In this document: one piece after another, positions 48,313 through 57,442 of the stretch
Layout: each line of letters begins with the position of its first letter
How positions within the stretch are numbered: position 1 is the stretch's first letter
NCBI GenBank assembly: GCA_024275575.1
Contig: JAJRYV010000076.1
Span: 1-64,000 of the forward strand
Origin: a bacterium
Lineage (GTDB): Bacteria; Zhuqueibacterota; Zhuqueibacteria; Zhuqueibacterales; Geothermadaptataceae
DNA: 64,000 bases
Direction: 5' to 3'
Made by a program: the position numbers and the translations under genes
Notes under the pieces: model-generated
The model's database searches: none
Seen by the model: only the letters and a program-made list of their open reading frames with translations
Told to the model about the DNA's origin: nothing

Positions 48313-50619
48313 GTTGGTGATCTGGAGTTGGCCATTGATTCTATCCGTGTTATTTCGCCGCCGGGCTCTGCTGAAAGCAATAAAATTTCTTCCAGCTCAA
48401 CATTTGTATTGAAAGCGTATATTTATGGTTGGCGCCGGTTGATGAACACAACAGCGACATTATTCTTGCCGGCCGGGTTTGTTTTTGCCGCTGGTGGAGG
48501 TGGTGCATTGCCGATCTCACCTGTACAGGGTGACGAAAACCTGGGCGTTGTTGAATGGACTGTTGTCGCTCCATCTGATGCTTCGGTGACAGAAGCAAAA
48601 TCTTTTGGTGTGACGTTGCTGGGTTTTGATGGTGCAGGAAATCCTGTCACCCGCCAGCGCAACATCAGTCTTGATCTTGTACCCAGAGCTTTGCTGCAAC
48701 TGGTGATGGGTGATGGTGAATCAACAAATTTGAGCCTGGCGATGGGGCAAGCCTATGATTTACGGGTCATTTTACAAAATACAGGATCTGCAGATGTTTC
48801 AAATGCAGCCACGATCGTGATTGATACAACAAGTTCGAAAATAACTTTTATACCGGCGCCGGTGCAGAGTGATACACTTGAAGGCGTAACTGTTGGTGAT
48901 ATCAATACCTGGCGTTTGCAGATGCCCAACCAGGCGGTGCAAACATCGCTTAAGGTGAGACTGATCGATCCGCGCCCGCTGGATATCTATACCGGCCAGC
49001 AAGCGGCGGTTGTACCCGGCGGCGATGAATTGCACATCAATATTTCCGTGCGTGAAACCGGGTCTATCGTCGTTAATGAATTTGCAATTTTTGAACCGGT
49101 GGGTGCAATCGATAATACGATCAGTACTGATCAGCAGTTCAAAATAAAGGTCAACTTAACCGGCCTGGAAGTCAAGGATGTTAACATCACCCTGCGCCAG
49201 GAATCCGGTAGTGGTTTTATCATTGCCGATGCCGACCGGACGCCAACATCTATCGATAATTTTAACTCATTGGGCGAGACTTTTGAATGGACGGTAACCG
49301 CGCCGGCCAATGCGCTTAGCGAGTCATTCGTTGTTGGCTGGAATTATAAAGATGCAACCAGCGGTGATGGTGTCTTAACCGGCGAATCCAGTAAGTTGTC
49401 GGTGATAACGGTTCGCAAAGCCGCTTATTCTTTCTCGGCCAATATTGTTGCACCGGCCTCGGCAACAGATAAAATCGTTTCTCCAAATCAGGAGTTCACG
49501 ATTCAGGCGACGTTGAATAAACTTGGGACGGCCAATTTGCAGGCCGGCTCGTTGATCAATGTTCGACTGAAACCGTTGCCGCCGGGTTATGAAACGGTAT
49601 CACCGGAGAATCAATCCGTCGGCAGCCTGGGTGGCGCGATGAACTGGATAATTACTGCACCTGAGAATAAAACAGAGACAGAAACGATTGAATTTGAATT
49701 ATTCAGCCTGCCGCTGGATGAAAACAGCGGTACCACGGCTGAATTTTCACAAACCAATATTCCAATCCCGATACGCACGAAAAGCGGACAACTGGAAATG
49801 CGCGAAATGTATATTTCGGCCAGCAGCGTTGTTGCTGAAGGGCAGCAAGAAGTCGAATTGTTGCGTCTTGGATTTACCAATAAAAGCGATGAAAATGTGA
49901 GCTTGATCGATTTACTGTCGATCAGGTTGGATGTCCTCGATCAATTGGGCGAACTTCTGCCGGCAAGTGAGGTTTTGTCCAGTCTGACGGCAAAACAAAT
50001 AATCGCTGATACGCAAACCGTTGCATTGAACACCAGCATTAATCCAGCAGATTTTACTGAAACCTGGGTTGAGACAGTTTTTCCAGATACATTGAAATTT
50101 GAACCCGACTCCTTGTTTGTTCTCTCGCTTTACGGTAAAATTAAATCGGGCACGAAAGATAAAAAATTCTCATTGCGGATTTCTGAAAAAAGTTATATCA
50201 ACGCGCAGGATCATGACAGCCAGGCTCAGGTTGGTCTGGAACTGGTGGATAAAAACGGTAACGGCCGCGATAATTTGCAAATTTCCTCAAATATGATGGT
50301 TGTCGTCGGCAGTGATTTTTTAGAAAACTTCTTCAACTACCCCAACCCGTTTAATCCAAATAGCGGGTCGACACGATTCTCGTACACATTGCAAGAGGCT
50401 TCAGAAGTCGTTTTCGAGGTTTACACATTGTTTGGTGAGTTGGTTTATCATCAGGAATTTAGCGCCACAGATCCCCAAGGAATGGGTGGCGGCGCCGCAC
50501 GGACAATAGAATGGAACGGGCGCAATGGAGCACATCAAATCGTTTTAAGCGGTATTTATGTGGCTTATATTAAAGCAGGTTCTAAAATCGCAAAGACTAC
50601 AGTTGCGGTTATTCGCTGA
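48313..50619 (+). CDS. Giant secreted protein, 3' part with FlgD-like / YPNPFNP sorting tail
   Basis: This continues the frame of the 43024 gene after the TAG: VGDLELAIDSIRVISPPGSA and further CARDB-like repeats, about 768 residues. The end carries NYPNPFNPNSGSTRFSYTL and then EWNGRNG and LSGIYVAYIKAG, the FlgD-Ig-like tail common in FCB secreted proteins and similar to type IX secretion sorting domains. A TTG at 48328 could start a separate product, but there is no signal peptide and no ribosome site, so it would not be exported. The piece is therefore probably the far end of one protein, silenced unless the stop is suppressed or is an error. Confidence 0.78.
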   Translation, partial: VGDLELAIDSIRVISPPGSAESNKISSSSTFVLKAYIYGWRRLMNTTATLFLPAGFVFAAGGGGALPISPVQGDENLGVVEWTVVAPSDASVTEAKSFGVTLLGFDGAGNPVTRQRNISLDLVPRALLQLVMGDGESTNLSLAMGQAYDLRVILQNTGSADVSNAATIVIDTTSSKITFIPAPVQSDTLEGVTVGDINTWRLQMPNQAVQTSLKVRLIDPRPLDIYTGQQAAVVPGGDELHINISVRETGSIVVNEFAIFEPVGAIDNTISTDQQFKIKVNLTGLEVKDVNITLRQESGSGFIIADADRTPTSIDNFNSLGETFEWTVTAPANALSESFVVGWNYKDATSGDGVLTGESSKLSVITVRKAAYSFSANIVAPASATDKIVSPNQEFTIQATLNKLGTANLQAGSLINVRLKPLPPGYETVSPENQSVGSLGGAMNWIITAPENKTETETIEFELFSLPLDENSGTTAEFSQTNIPIPIRTKSGQLEMREMYISASSVVAEGQQEVELLRLGFTNKSDENVSLIDLLSIRLDVLDQLGELLPASEVLSSLTAKQIIADTQTVALNTSINPADFTETWVETVFPDTLKFEPDSLFVLSLYGKIKSGTKDKKFSLRISEKSYINAQDHDSQAQVGLELVDKNGNGRDNLQISSNMMVVVGSDFLENFFNYPNPFNPNSGSTRFSYTLQEASEVVFEVYTLFGELVYHQEFSATDPQGMGGGAARTIEWNGRNGAHQIVLSGIYVAYIKAGSKIAKTTVAVIR

Positions 50620-50631
50620 GAGTTAAAATAT

Positions 50632-52605
50632 ATGGTTCAGGAAATGAAGATCACATCAAGGATGAAAAAATCGTTTGGTGAAAGAAAAAAAGGAAAAATG
50701 CTTTTCCTTTTACACTCGGGATTATTGCTGTTTTTAAGCTTCACTTTTTGCGATCAGCTCTTTTCCCAGAATGGCGGTTTAAAACCGGTTTTTCAACAGG
50801 CTTTCGGGGCGCGCGGCATAGGGCTGGGCGGCGCCTACACCGCTTCGCCTGATGACGCAACAGCGATTTTTTGGAACCCTGGAGGGCTTGATATTCTCGA
50901 GCGAAAATCATTTTCGCTCTATGTTTCCAATCTGCTTGTGGGGCAGTCACAATTCCTTGCCTATGCCCACCCGACGGTCAATATCGGTACTTTTGGTGCT
51001 GCAATGATCCGTGTTGGTATTTCCTCCAACGATCTTGTTGGGCGAGATGGAAACGCGAATATTACGACGAATTTCGGATATTCGCATTCACTTTATATAT
51101 TATCATATGGAAAGAAAATAAAGTATAACCTATCGTTTGGTATCAATACAAAAATCGAGCAGCAGGATTTTGAAAGCCAGAGTGCTTCCGGCTTTGCTAT
51201 GGATGTTGGTCTGGTTTACCGCCCGGATTGGATGCCTGAGGTTCTGCAGAACTCTTCCATAGGTTTTATTATACAAGATATGGTGACGCCGGGATTGAAA
51301 TTTACCGGTACACCGGCAAAAACACCACGAAACGCAAAGCTGGGATTAGCTTTTCCTTTTGACATTTCCAGCGGCGCCGATCGATTTACCTTGTTCATGG
51401 ATATTGAAACCTCATCATATAGCGATATTTCGACCTCGTTTCATTTGGGTGGCGAATATAATTACCATGATACCGGCATGTTGCGATTTGGCCTCGATGA
51501 TAGCTCCGTTGTTTTTGGCGGTGGTGTTGCATTTAATAACAAAGGCATCAACTACCGGCTTGATTACACCGTTTCAAATTATGCAATTCTCGGCGGACCC
51601 GAAAAAGCGCATAATTTCTCGTTAACAATCAATTTCGGCAAAACCAAAATACAAATTATCGAAGCAGCGAGAGAGCGGCGCGACCGGGAGATCGAAGCAC
51701 AAGTTCTGCAGCGCGAACGCATCAATAAAGGCATCGACATTAAACGTCATGTCAACGCGGGTAAATCAAAATATCGTGCGGAAAACTTCCTCGGCGCTAA
51801 AATTCAGTTTGATGAAGCGCTTCTTCTCGATCCGGATAATGCGACAATCAAGCAGTGGAGTGAGCGCTCTTTTGTGCAATATAAGAAATTGCAAAAGGCC
51901 CGGATTGAAGCGGCTGCTGCCGAGAATCTGGCACGCCAGGACATCATTCGCAAAAGGGAACAAGTGCAGAATTTGCTTGAAAGTGGGAAAACTTACTTTG
52001 AGGCTGGAAAATGGAAAGATGCGCTTGCTGAATGGCACCGGGGCCTGGAACTTGACCCGTCGAATGCCGAAATTAAAGACTGGATTGCACAAACTCGTAT
52101 TCAGATCGATCTAAAAATTGACGAATTGATAAAAGAAGGCGATCGTCTTGCGCGGCAGGGGAGTTATCCTGATGCAGTCACTAAACTCAGGGAAGCCTTG
52201 CAAGTCGGTATCGAAGATAGTGCAACACGCAAATTGATCAACAGGAAAATCGGCCAGTGGAACAGCCGGCTCAATTTTGATGCCGCGTACCAGCAGGGTC
52301 TGGTGCAGTATGAACGTCGAAACTGGAAGGAAGCGATTCGCTATTTTAACCAGGCGCTCAAAGCAGAACCTGATAATAGAGCGGTCAAACACAAAAGAAA
52401 GTTGGCCAATTCCTGGCTCAATGCTAATCAGGACAAGTGGTTAAATAAAAAAATCAGGAAGGACTGGCAGCTTGCCAAGCGTTATAACAGTCAGGGACGG
52501 TATCGTGAGGCTTTGGAAATATTAAAAAGAATATATGAGCTGCAACCCTTTAAAACGCCCATTCTGGTTGAGCTTGAAAAAGCAGAAAAAGCATTGAATG
52601 AATAA
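50632..52605 (+). CDS. PorV/PorQ-family outer-membrane protein fused to TPR domain
   Basis: This 657-residue protein has a signal sequence (MLFLLHSGLLLFLSFTFCDQ region). The PorV hallmark FGARGIGLGGAYTASPDDAT, then IFWNPGGL, is followed by a barrel of about 14 predicted strands to near residue 340 (HNFSLTINFGKTKI). PorV shuttles type IX secretion substrates in Bacteroidetes. Unusually, a C-terminal half of about 300 residues consists of TPR-like repeats: FLGAKIQFDEALLLDPDNAT, WKDALAEWHRGLELDPSNAE and WKEAIRYFNQALKAEPDNRA. These would lie in the periplasm. It starts 12 bp after the giant protein, suggesting that protein is its client, and 16 bp before the kinase/phosphatase gene. Confidence 0.8.
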   Translation: MVQEMKITSRMKKSFGERKKGKMLFLLHSGLLLFLSFTFCDQLFSQNGGLKPVFQQAFGARGIGLGGAYTASPDDATAIFWNPGGLDILERKSFSLYVSNLLVGQSQFLAYAHPTVNIGTFGAAMIRVGISSNDLVGRDGNANITTNFGYSHSLYILSYGKKIKYNLSFGINTKIEQQDFESQSASGFAMDVGLVYRPDWMPEVLQNSSIGFIIQDMVTPGLKFTGTPAKTPRNAKLGLAFPFDISSGADRFTLFMDIETSSYSDISTSFHLGGEYNYHDTGMLRFGLDDSSVVFGGGVAFNNKGINYRLDYTVSNYAILGGPEKAHNFSLTINFGKTKIQIIEAARERRDREIEAQVLQRERINKGIDIKRHVNAGKSKYRAENFLGAKIQFDEALLLDPDNATIKQWSERSFVQYKKLQKARIEAAAAENLARQDIIRKREQVQNLLESGKTYFEAGKWKDALAEWHRGLELDPSNAEIKDWIAQTRIQIDLKIDELIKEGDRLARQGSYPDAVTKLREALQVGIEDSATRKLINRKIGQWNSRLNFDAAYQQGLVQYERRNWKEAIRYFNQALKAEPDNRAVKHKRKLANSWLNANQDKWLNKKIRKDWQLAKRYNSQGRYREALEILKRIYELQPFKTPILVELEKAEKALNE

Positions 52606-52621
52606 TTGAGAGTTTTCCAAT

Positions 52622-55600
52622 TTGTTTAAAGATGTCATAAAAGAGCAGCTAAAAGTCCCCGCTCACATCGATTATCTCGGCGAATTACGTGATTTTGTCA
52701 TGCGTGTTGGCAAGAGATATGGCCTCTCCGGAAAAATCATCAACGCCTATAAACTGGCGATTGATGAAGCGGGTACGAATATTATCCGCCATGCCTATCG
52801 CGGGCAAGAGGAACCGGGATTCATTCTGCTGCGCGTTATCATCCGGAAAAACAGCGCCACTGTCAGCCTTATTGATACGGGTAAATACTTTGACCCGAGA
52901 ACGGTAAAAGCACCGGATCTCGACCGCTATGTCGAAATCGGTAAAAAAGGCGGTCTCGGCATCTTTATCATCCGTAAGTTGATGGATGAAATCGACTACC
53001 GCAAGACAGAAGAAGGCAATGAGTTGCGGATGACCAAATACCGGGACAAGCGCGAGAAAAGCACCAGCGCTCGCCCCGATGTTTTAAAATCGACAGCAGG
53101 CATTCCGTTTACGCTCAAGGGACAATATTTCTGGCGAATTTCGCTGGCTTTTACAGTCGCCGTTATGGGCAGTTATGGCTACTTGTTTTATAAGGCCGGC
53201 ACAGACAAAACCCGCGAAGCTTTCAACCGTTTTAACAGTATCGGGCAGACGGCAAAATTCAACCTCGAATCGGTTGCAAAAAGGAATCTTGAGCTGAAAG
53301 ATGAAGCAAAGCGAAAAGATATTCTACGCAACGAATACTATGATGAAATTTCATTGGCTATTACGCCTCTTGTTGAAGAGAATAAGGAGCAAATCGTCGA
53401 TTTATTTGTTGTCGATGGCCACCAGAATTTGATTTCGGGGCATGTCAACATCAACTGGCAGGGAGCGGAATATAGTACTGAATATCCGCAAATCCCGCCA
53501 GATGCCGAGCAGTTATCCGATAGTGTAAAGCTCTATGTCTATGAGCTCACTCTCGAAAACGAAAAAGTACAGCAGACGGAAATCTATGATTTCAGGATTC
53601 CGGTTTTCTATCCGGATACGGGTGCAAAATATGGTGATATTCATGTTTTAGTGTTGAAAGAACATATCGCCGCTGAAATTTCAACTCTGCGCTGGGCCTA
53701 TTTCAAGCTGACACTGTCAATTCTTATTTTGGCCTACGTCGGTGTATTTGTTCTCGTTTATATTTTACTCAATCCGTTCAAGAAATTGGCAAGCTGGATC
53801 CGCGCAATCGACCATGGGGAGGTGGGGGATGAGATGGATATCGATGCCTCAACGGAAATCGGTGAAATTGCGCAAGCCTTTAGCGAGATGACGACCAAGT
53901 TTCGCGAATCGCAAAAAAATCTGGCAGAACAGGAACGCTTGCAAAAAGAAATGCAGGTCGCTCAGGAAATTCAACAAACCCTGCTGCCCTCGGAATTTCC
54001 AAAGCTGGAAGGCTGTGAAATCGCCTCATACTATCAGGCGGCAAAAGAGGTCGGTGGTGATTACTATGATTTTGTCCAGGTGGATAAAGATACCCTGGGC
54101 ATTGTTGTCGCAGACGTTTCCGGTAAAGGTGTTCCCGGCTCGCTTGTGATGACGATGATTCGCACTGCCCTGCGCACTGAAGCCCGCAGTGTGCATGATG
54201 CCGCAGAGGTGTTGGCACGCGTCAACGATTTTGTGGCTACGGATATGAAAAAAGGGATGTTTGTTACGGTTTTTTATGTAATTATCGATACAAAGAGACG
54301 ACGTCTGAATTTTGCGAGCGCCGGGCATAATCCGATGATACTCTACCGCCCATCAACCCAAAAAACCTACTATTTAAACCCCAAAGGTTTCCCTATCGGC
54401 ATCCAGTTGGCCGAAAAGGATTTATTTCGTCAGTCGATTGAATCGGATACGATTCAAATGACCGAAGATGATATTCTTCTGCTTTATACCGACGGGATAA
54501 CCGAAGCGATGAATGGACGGCGGCAATTATTTGGCGAAGAACGCCTGCTGAAGATAATTCGGGAGCAGGGCGGCCTCGCTGCATCAGAGTTTGTCGACAA
54601 GCTGCGCCTCGAAATCGAGAACTTTATCGAAGGCAATTTGCAATATGATGATATCACCTGTGTGACGGTTAAAGAAGAATCAAATTCTGAAAAAGAAGAA
54701 TTGCGGCGCGCTAAAATTGCGCATCGGGAAATTGAGGCGGGTACAAATATTCGCGACGCCTGTGAAAAAGCCGGGCTGACAACCTATGCTTATTATAATA
54801 AATATAAAAAGCAATTCGAAGATCACGGTATTGATTCCTACGAAATTGATGAAGAGGTTTCTCTCGAGGCCAAGCATTTCAGTATTGAAGATAAAACAAA
54901 AGTATTTGATATTATTAAAAACCATCCGGAGTATGGCGCAAAGCGAATTAGTGAAGAATTAAATACCGAGAAATACAGTTTTACCGTTATCTCTGAAAAG
55001 AAAATTTACGATGAACTCGTTCGCAGCAGACTCAATACAAAGCAACTTCGGGAAGCGTATATCGCCCGAGGAACACGCAATAAAAAACGCATCAAACCGC
55101 CCGGCACACCCATGCTTACGCTCGATGGTCGTATTATTATCGACAGACAAGAAGAGCCGGAAATTCCCGAGGTCAAACCTCTTGAGATTGAAGAGCCGCA
55201 ACCAGAAAAAGAAAAAACGACTGAAGTCAACATATTAGACAAAGAAGAGAAGCCGACTTCCATCGATGCTGAAGCCGACACTATTTCTCAGCCATTAGAA
55301 GATTTGTTGCAAAATCCTGCCGGAGAAAACCCGACCAATACAGAAAGCAGCGAAAAACCTGAGCAAGAATTGACCGTTCCTGATGGAGCGTCTGCCGGGG
55401 AGCCTGTTGATGCGAACGAATCATCGCTTTCATTTCTCGATATTCTGCACGGTGGAAATATTAATCCCCCCGTTGAAGACCGGGAGACTACGGCAGTAGA
55501 TGAACAAGAAAAATCTGCGGAGCAAATCTTGTCGGAAGAACCGGATAACACTTCGATAGATGCTGTTGACGCCTTGCTGCAGCAGGAAATTTCAAACAGC

Positions 55601-56473
55601 TTTGACGATGAATCTTCTTCGATCGTCATGGAGCAGGATGACGAGGAGTCTGCAGAAAATGCCGAAGAAGTAAATTTACAGGAACCTCTCGAAAGCAGCA
55701 ATCATGTTGCTGCTGAAGCTGCTCCTGTAGAAGACGCGAAAACATCGAATATCTCTAATGGTGAGGAACGGGAAGACCCTGCTTTTAAAGATGAAACGCT
55801 GGAATTACTCAGCACAGATCTGCTGGCGACTGAAGAAACTGATGACGGTGACACATCCCCGTTCATTGAAGTGACTGAAGATGGTACGGAGAAGTTCGAA
55901 GCTAACGACAAATACAGCAGGGAGAATTCGGACGATACCGGAATTTTCATTGAGTTGTTTTCTGCTGCCAACGATGCGGAACCAGATGAACAGGACATGT
56001 TGCCGATGTTTTCAGACCCACAGGAAGTCTTTGTTAAAAAGCGAAAGAAACCTGCCGGGACTGTAAAGCGATCGCAAAATGGTGAAGATGAAAAGATTGG
56101 GAAAATAAAAGAAAAAGAACAACTGCTCATCGATGGGTTACGTTGTTATAAACGCAAGGAATTTGAACAGGCAATCATTAAATTTAACGAGGCGGTTCAG
56201 AAACATCCCGATTTTAAAGAAGCTCATAGTATACTCGGTAATGCATTTTTCCGCACAGGGCAGTATGACCAGGCCATCAAAGCATACCAGGAAGTGATAC
56301 GGCTGGATAGTACGGATGCGACGGCGCATGAAAATATCGGTGTGATATACGCCAATCAGGGCAAGTATTCGCAGGCGGTGGATCAGTGGAAAAAAATTCT
56401 CAAGCATGACCCTTTGCGGGCAGATATTAAAATAAAAATTAATAAAGCATTGGATTTAATAGGGCATAAATAA
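52622..56473 (+). CDS. Multidomain partner-switching regulator: RsbW-like kinase, membrane sensor, PP2C/SpoIIE phosphatase, HTH-like segments, TPR
   Basis: This 1283-residue protein has these parts in order. Residues 1-140: GHKL serine kinase of the RsbW/SpoIIAB type, with DEAGTNIIRHAY (N53) and GKKGGLGIFIIRKL. 169-190: transmembrane helix. 191-358: extracytoplasmic sensor. 360-383: second helix. 384-435: HAMP. 440-685: PP2C/SpoIIE phosphatase with all metal aspartates (GGDYYDF 478-484, ADVSGKG 497-503, YTDGITEA 622-629, YDDIT 675-679). About 690-735 and 750-815: two HTH-like, transposase-like segments. About 840-1150: acidic disordered linker. About 1160-1283: TPRs. The only start in frame after the upstream stop is TTG 52622. 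The STAS partner follows. It likely both phosphorylates and dephosphorylates STAS proteins. Confidence 0.88.
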   Translation: MFKDVIKEQLKVPAHIDYLGELRDFVMRVGKRYGLSGKIINAYKLAIDEAGTNIIRHAYRGQEEPGFILLRVIIRKNSATVSLIDTGKYFDPRTVKAPDLDRYVEIGKKGGLGIFIIRKLMDEIDYRKTEEGNELRMTKYRDKREKSTSARPDVLKSTAGIPFTLKGQYFWRISLAFTVAVMGSYGYLFYKAGTDKTREAFNRFNSIGQTAKFNLESVAKRNLELKDEAKRKDILRNEYYDEISLAITPLVEENKEQIVDLFVVDGHQNLISGHVNINWQGAEYSTEYPQIPPDAEQLSDSVKLYVYELTLENEKVQQTEIYDFRIPVFYPDTGAKYGDIHVLVLKEHIAAEISTLRWAYFKLTLSILILAYVGVFVLVYILLNPFKKLASWIRAIDHGEVGDEMDIDASTEIGEIAQAFSEMTTKFRESQKNLAEQERLQKEMQVAQEIQQTLLPSEFPKLEGCEIASYYQAAKEVGGDYYDFVQVDKDTLGIVVADVSGKGVPGSLVMTMIRTALRTEARSVHDAAEVLARVNDFVATDMKKGMFVTVFYVIIDTKRRRLNFASAGHNPMILYRPSTQKTYYLNPKGFPIGIQLAEKDLFRQSIESDTIQMTEDDILLLYTDGITEAMNGRRQLFGEERLLKIIREQGGLAASEFVDKLRLEIENFIEGNLQYDDITCVTVKEESNSEKEELRRAKIAHREIEAGTNIRDACEKAGLTTYAYYNKYKKQFEDHGIDSYEIDEEVSLEAKHFSIEDKTKVFDIIKNHPEYGAKRISEELNTEKYSFTVISEKKIYDELVRSRLNTKQLREAYIARGTRNKKRIKPPGTPMLTLDGRIIIDRQEEPEIPEVKPLEIEEPQPEKEKTTEVNILDKEEKPTSIDAEADTISQPLEDLLQNPAGENPTNTESSEKPEQELTVPDGASAGEPVDANESSLSFLDILHGGNINPPVEDRETTAVDEQEKSAEQILSEEPDNTSIDAVDALLQQEISNSFDDESSSIVMEQDDEESAENAEEVNLQEPLESSNHVAAEAAPVEDAKTSNISNGEEREDPAFKDETLELLSTDLLATEETDDGDTSPFIEVTEDGTEKFEANDKYSRENSDDTGIFIELFSAANDAEPDEQDMLPMFSDPQEVFVKKRKKPAGTVKRSQNGEDEKIGKIKEKEQLLIDGLRCYKRKEFEQAIIKFNEAVQKHPDFKEAHSILGNAFFRTGQYDQAIKAYQEVIRLDSTDATAHENIGVIYANQGKYSQAVDQWKKILKHDPLRADIKIKINKALDLIGHK

Positions 56474-56492
56474 TACAATCCTATCGTTTCCA

Positions 56493-56521
56493 TTGACATT
56501 TTCTTGCGTGTATTGTATATT
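56493..56521 (+). promoter_or_regulatory. Near-consensus sigma70 promoter for the STAS gene
   Basis: TTGACA at 56493-56498, a 17-bp spacer, TATATT at 56516-56521. It lies in the 90-bp gap after the kinase/phosphatase gene and 40 bp before the STAS start. It resembles the promoter of the tRNA cluster at 59595. Confidence 0.75.
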
Positions 56522-56563
56522 ATTTAATGCTTAATTTGCGAAAAATATCTTTAGGAGATAACC

Positions 56564-57238
56564 ATGGAAGGTATTCAGGTGTCGGTTGAACACACAGGTG
56601 CGAACAGGAATATCGCCGTAATCAAGGTCGGCGGTTATATTGACACCACCACATCAGCAGAGTTGGAACATTCATTAAATACCTTAATTAAGGCCAATAC
56701 TTTTAAAATCATCATCGACCTCGGCAACGTCGATTATATCAGCAGCGCCGGTTGGGGTATTTTTATAAGCGAAATTAAGGGTATTCGTGAAAAGGGTGGC
56801 GATCTGAAGTTGATTCGCATGATTCCGGATGTTTTCGAAGTTTTTGAATTGCTTGAATTCCATTATATCATCAAAGCTTTCGATACGCTGGAAGAAGCAG
56901 TCAACGATTTTGAAGGTGTGAGCACACCTGCGCCTGCGAGACCGGCGCCACAGCCTGCGGGAGAATACAGAAATGCTGCCGAAAATGAATTATCCGGCAG
57001 GGAGAACAAAGCAGATTCTTCATATTCAGCCGCACCAACAAGTGCGCTTTCATCAAATGATTATGTTATTCGGGCAGCGACAGAGAACCCCATGGCTGGT
57101 GTGTTAAAGTTGAAAAAACTACTAAAAAGCCCGAAATATGGCAACGTACGCATCGGTTTTTTTCAATTGCGAAAAGTTTTAAAACAGCATAATCTCGATT
57201 CAAAAAACAAAAGAGTCGAATACGCGAAACCCGGTTGA
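56564..57238 (+). CDS. STAS-domain anti-sigma factor antagonist with C-terminal extension
   Basis: This 224-residue protein begins with an RsbV/SpoIIAA-like STAS domain (about 1-115): AVIKVGGYIDTTTSAELEHS, IIIDLGNVDYISSAGWGIF. Ser61 aligns with the phosphorylated serine of RsbV and SpoIIAA. A Pro/Ala-rich linker (about 118-165) leads to a small C-terminal domain (about 178-222) with LLKSPKYGNVRI and LDSKNKRVEY, which matches a segment of the upstream kinase/phosphatase. In partner switching the unphosphorylated antagonist binds the kinase and frees a target such as a sigma factor. TAGGAG precedes ATG 56564. It has its own strong promoter. Confidence 0.9.
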   Translation: MEGIQVSVEHTGANRNIAVIKVGGYIDTTTSAELEHSLNTLIKANTFKIIIDLGNVDYISSAGWGIFISEIKGIREKGGDLKLIRMIPDVFEVFELLEFHYIIKAFDTLEEAVNDFEGVSTPAPARPAPQPAGEYRNAAENELSGRENKADSSYSAAPTSALSSNDYVIRAATENPMAGVLKLKKLLKSPKYGNVRIGFFQLRKVLKQHNLDSKNKRVEYAKPG

Positions 57239-57442
57239 GAAAAAAGGTGGTCTTGATCCTCGCGGCACCTCCCCTCCTGGTTTTTTTTTCGCAACGCAGA
57301 ACAATAATCGGATATAATCGCCAGATACTGCATGCTTGCCATTTTAAATTGGCGGTCTAATTTATGGTGAGTCAGCGTGCAAACACCTCCGGCTTTAGGT
57401 TTAAGGCAGGGCATGTTCCTGCCTTTTTATGTTGGGATAATC
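57239..57442 (+). promoter_or_regulatory. Leader region between the STAS gene and obg
   Basis: This 204-bp gap has a nine-T run at about 57282-57290 after GGTG/CACC repeats, probably the terminator of the STAS gene (weak stem). It then has TTGCCA with an imperfect repeat near 57341. A clear terminator-like hairpin at 57403-57430 follows, just before obg. No gene is seen. Confidence 0.45.
57403..57430 (+). terminator. Terminator-like hairpin 13 bp before the obg start
   Basis: Stem AAGGCAGG (57403-57410), loop GCATGTT, stem CCTGCCTT (57418-57425), then TTT. Its place directly before the obg ATG suggests attenuation of obg rather than simple termination. Confidence 0.65.

Noticed and set aside
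19994-50619. Genome-wide recoding of TAA or TAG as glutamine
   Set aside because: Many neighbouring genes end normally at TAA (recF, yidC, recR) or TAG (rpmH, mnmG, obg), so a global reassignment is not supported.
54752-55065. Transposase-like HTH segments suggesting an inserted mobile element
   Set aside because: They are in frame inside a continuous regulator gene, with no catalytic DDE domain, no terminal repeats and no target duplication.
57239-57442. Resemblance to a cyclic-di-GMP (GEMM) riboswitch from the string GCAAACACCTCCGG
   Set aside because: The GNRA tetraloop arm and the other conserved joining bases are missing, and the pairing cannot be built.
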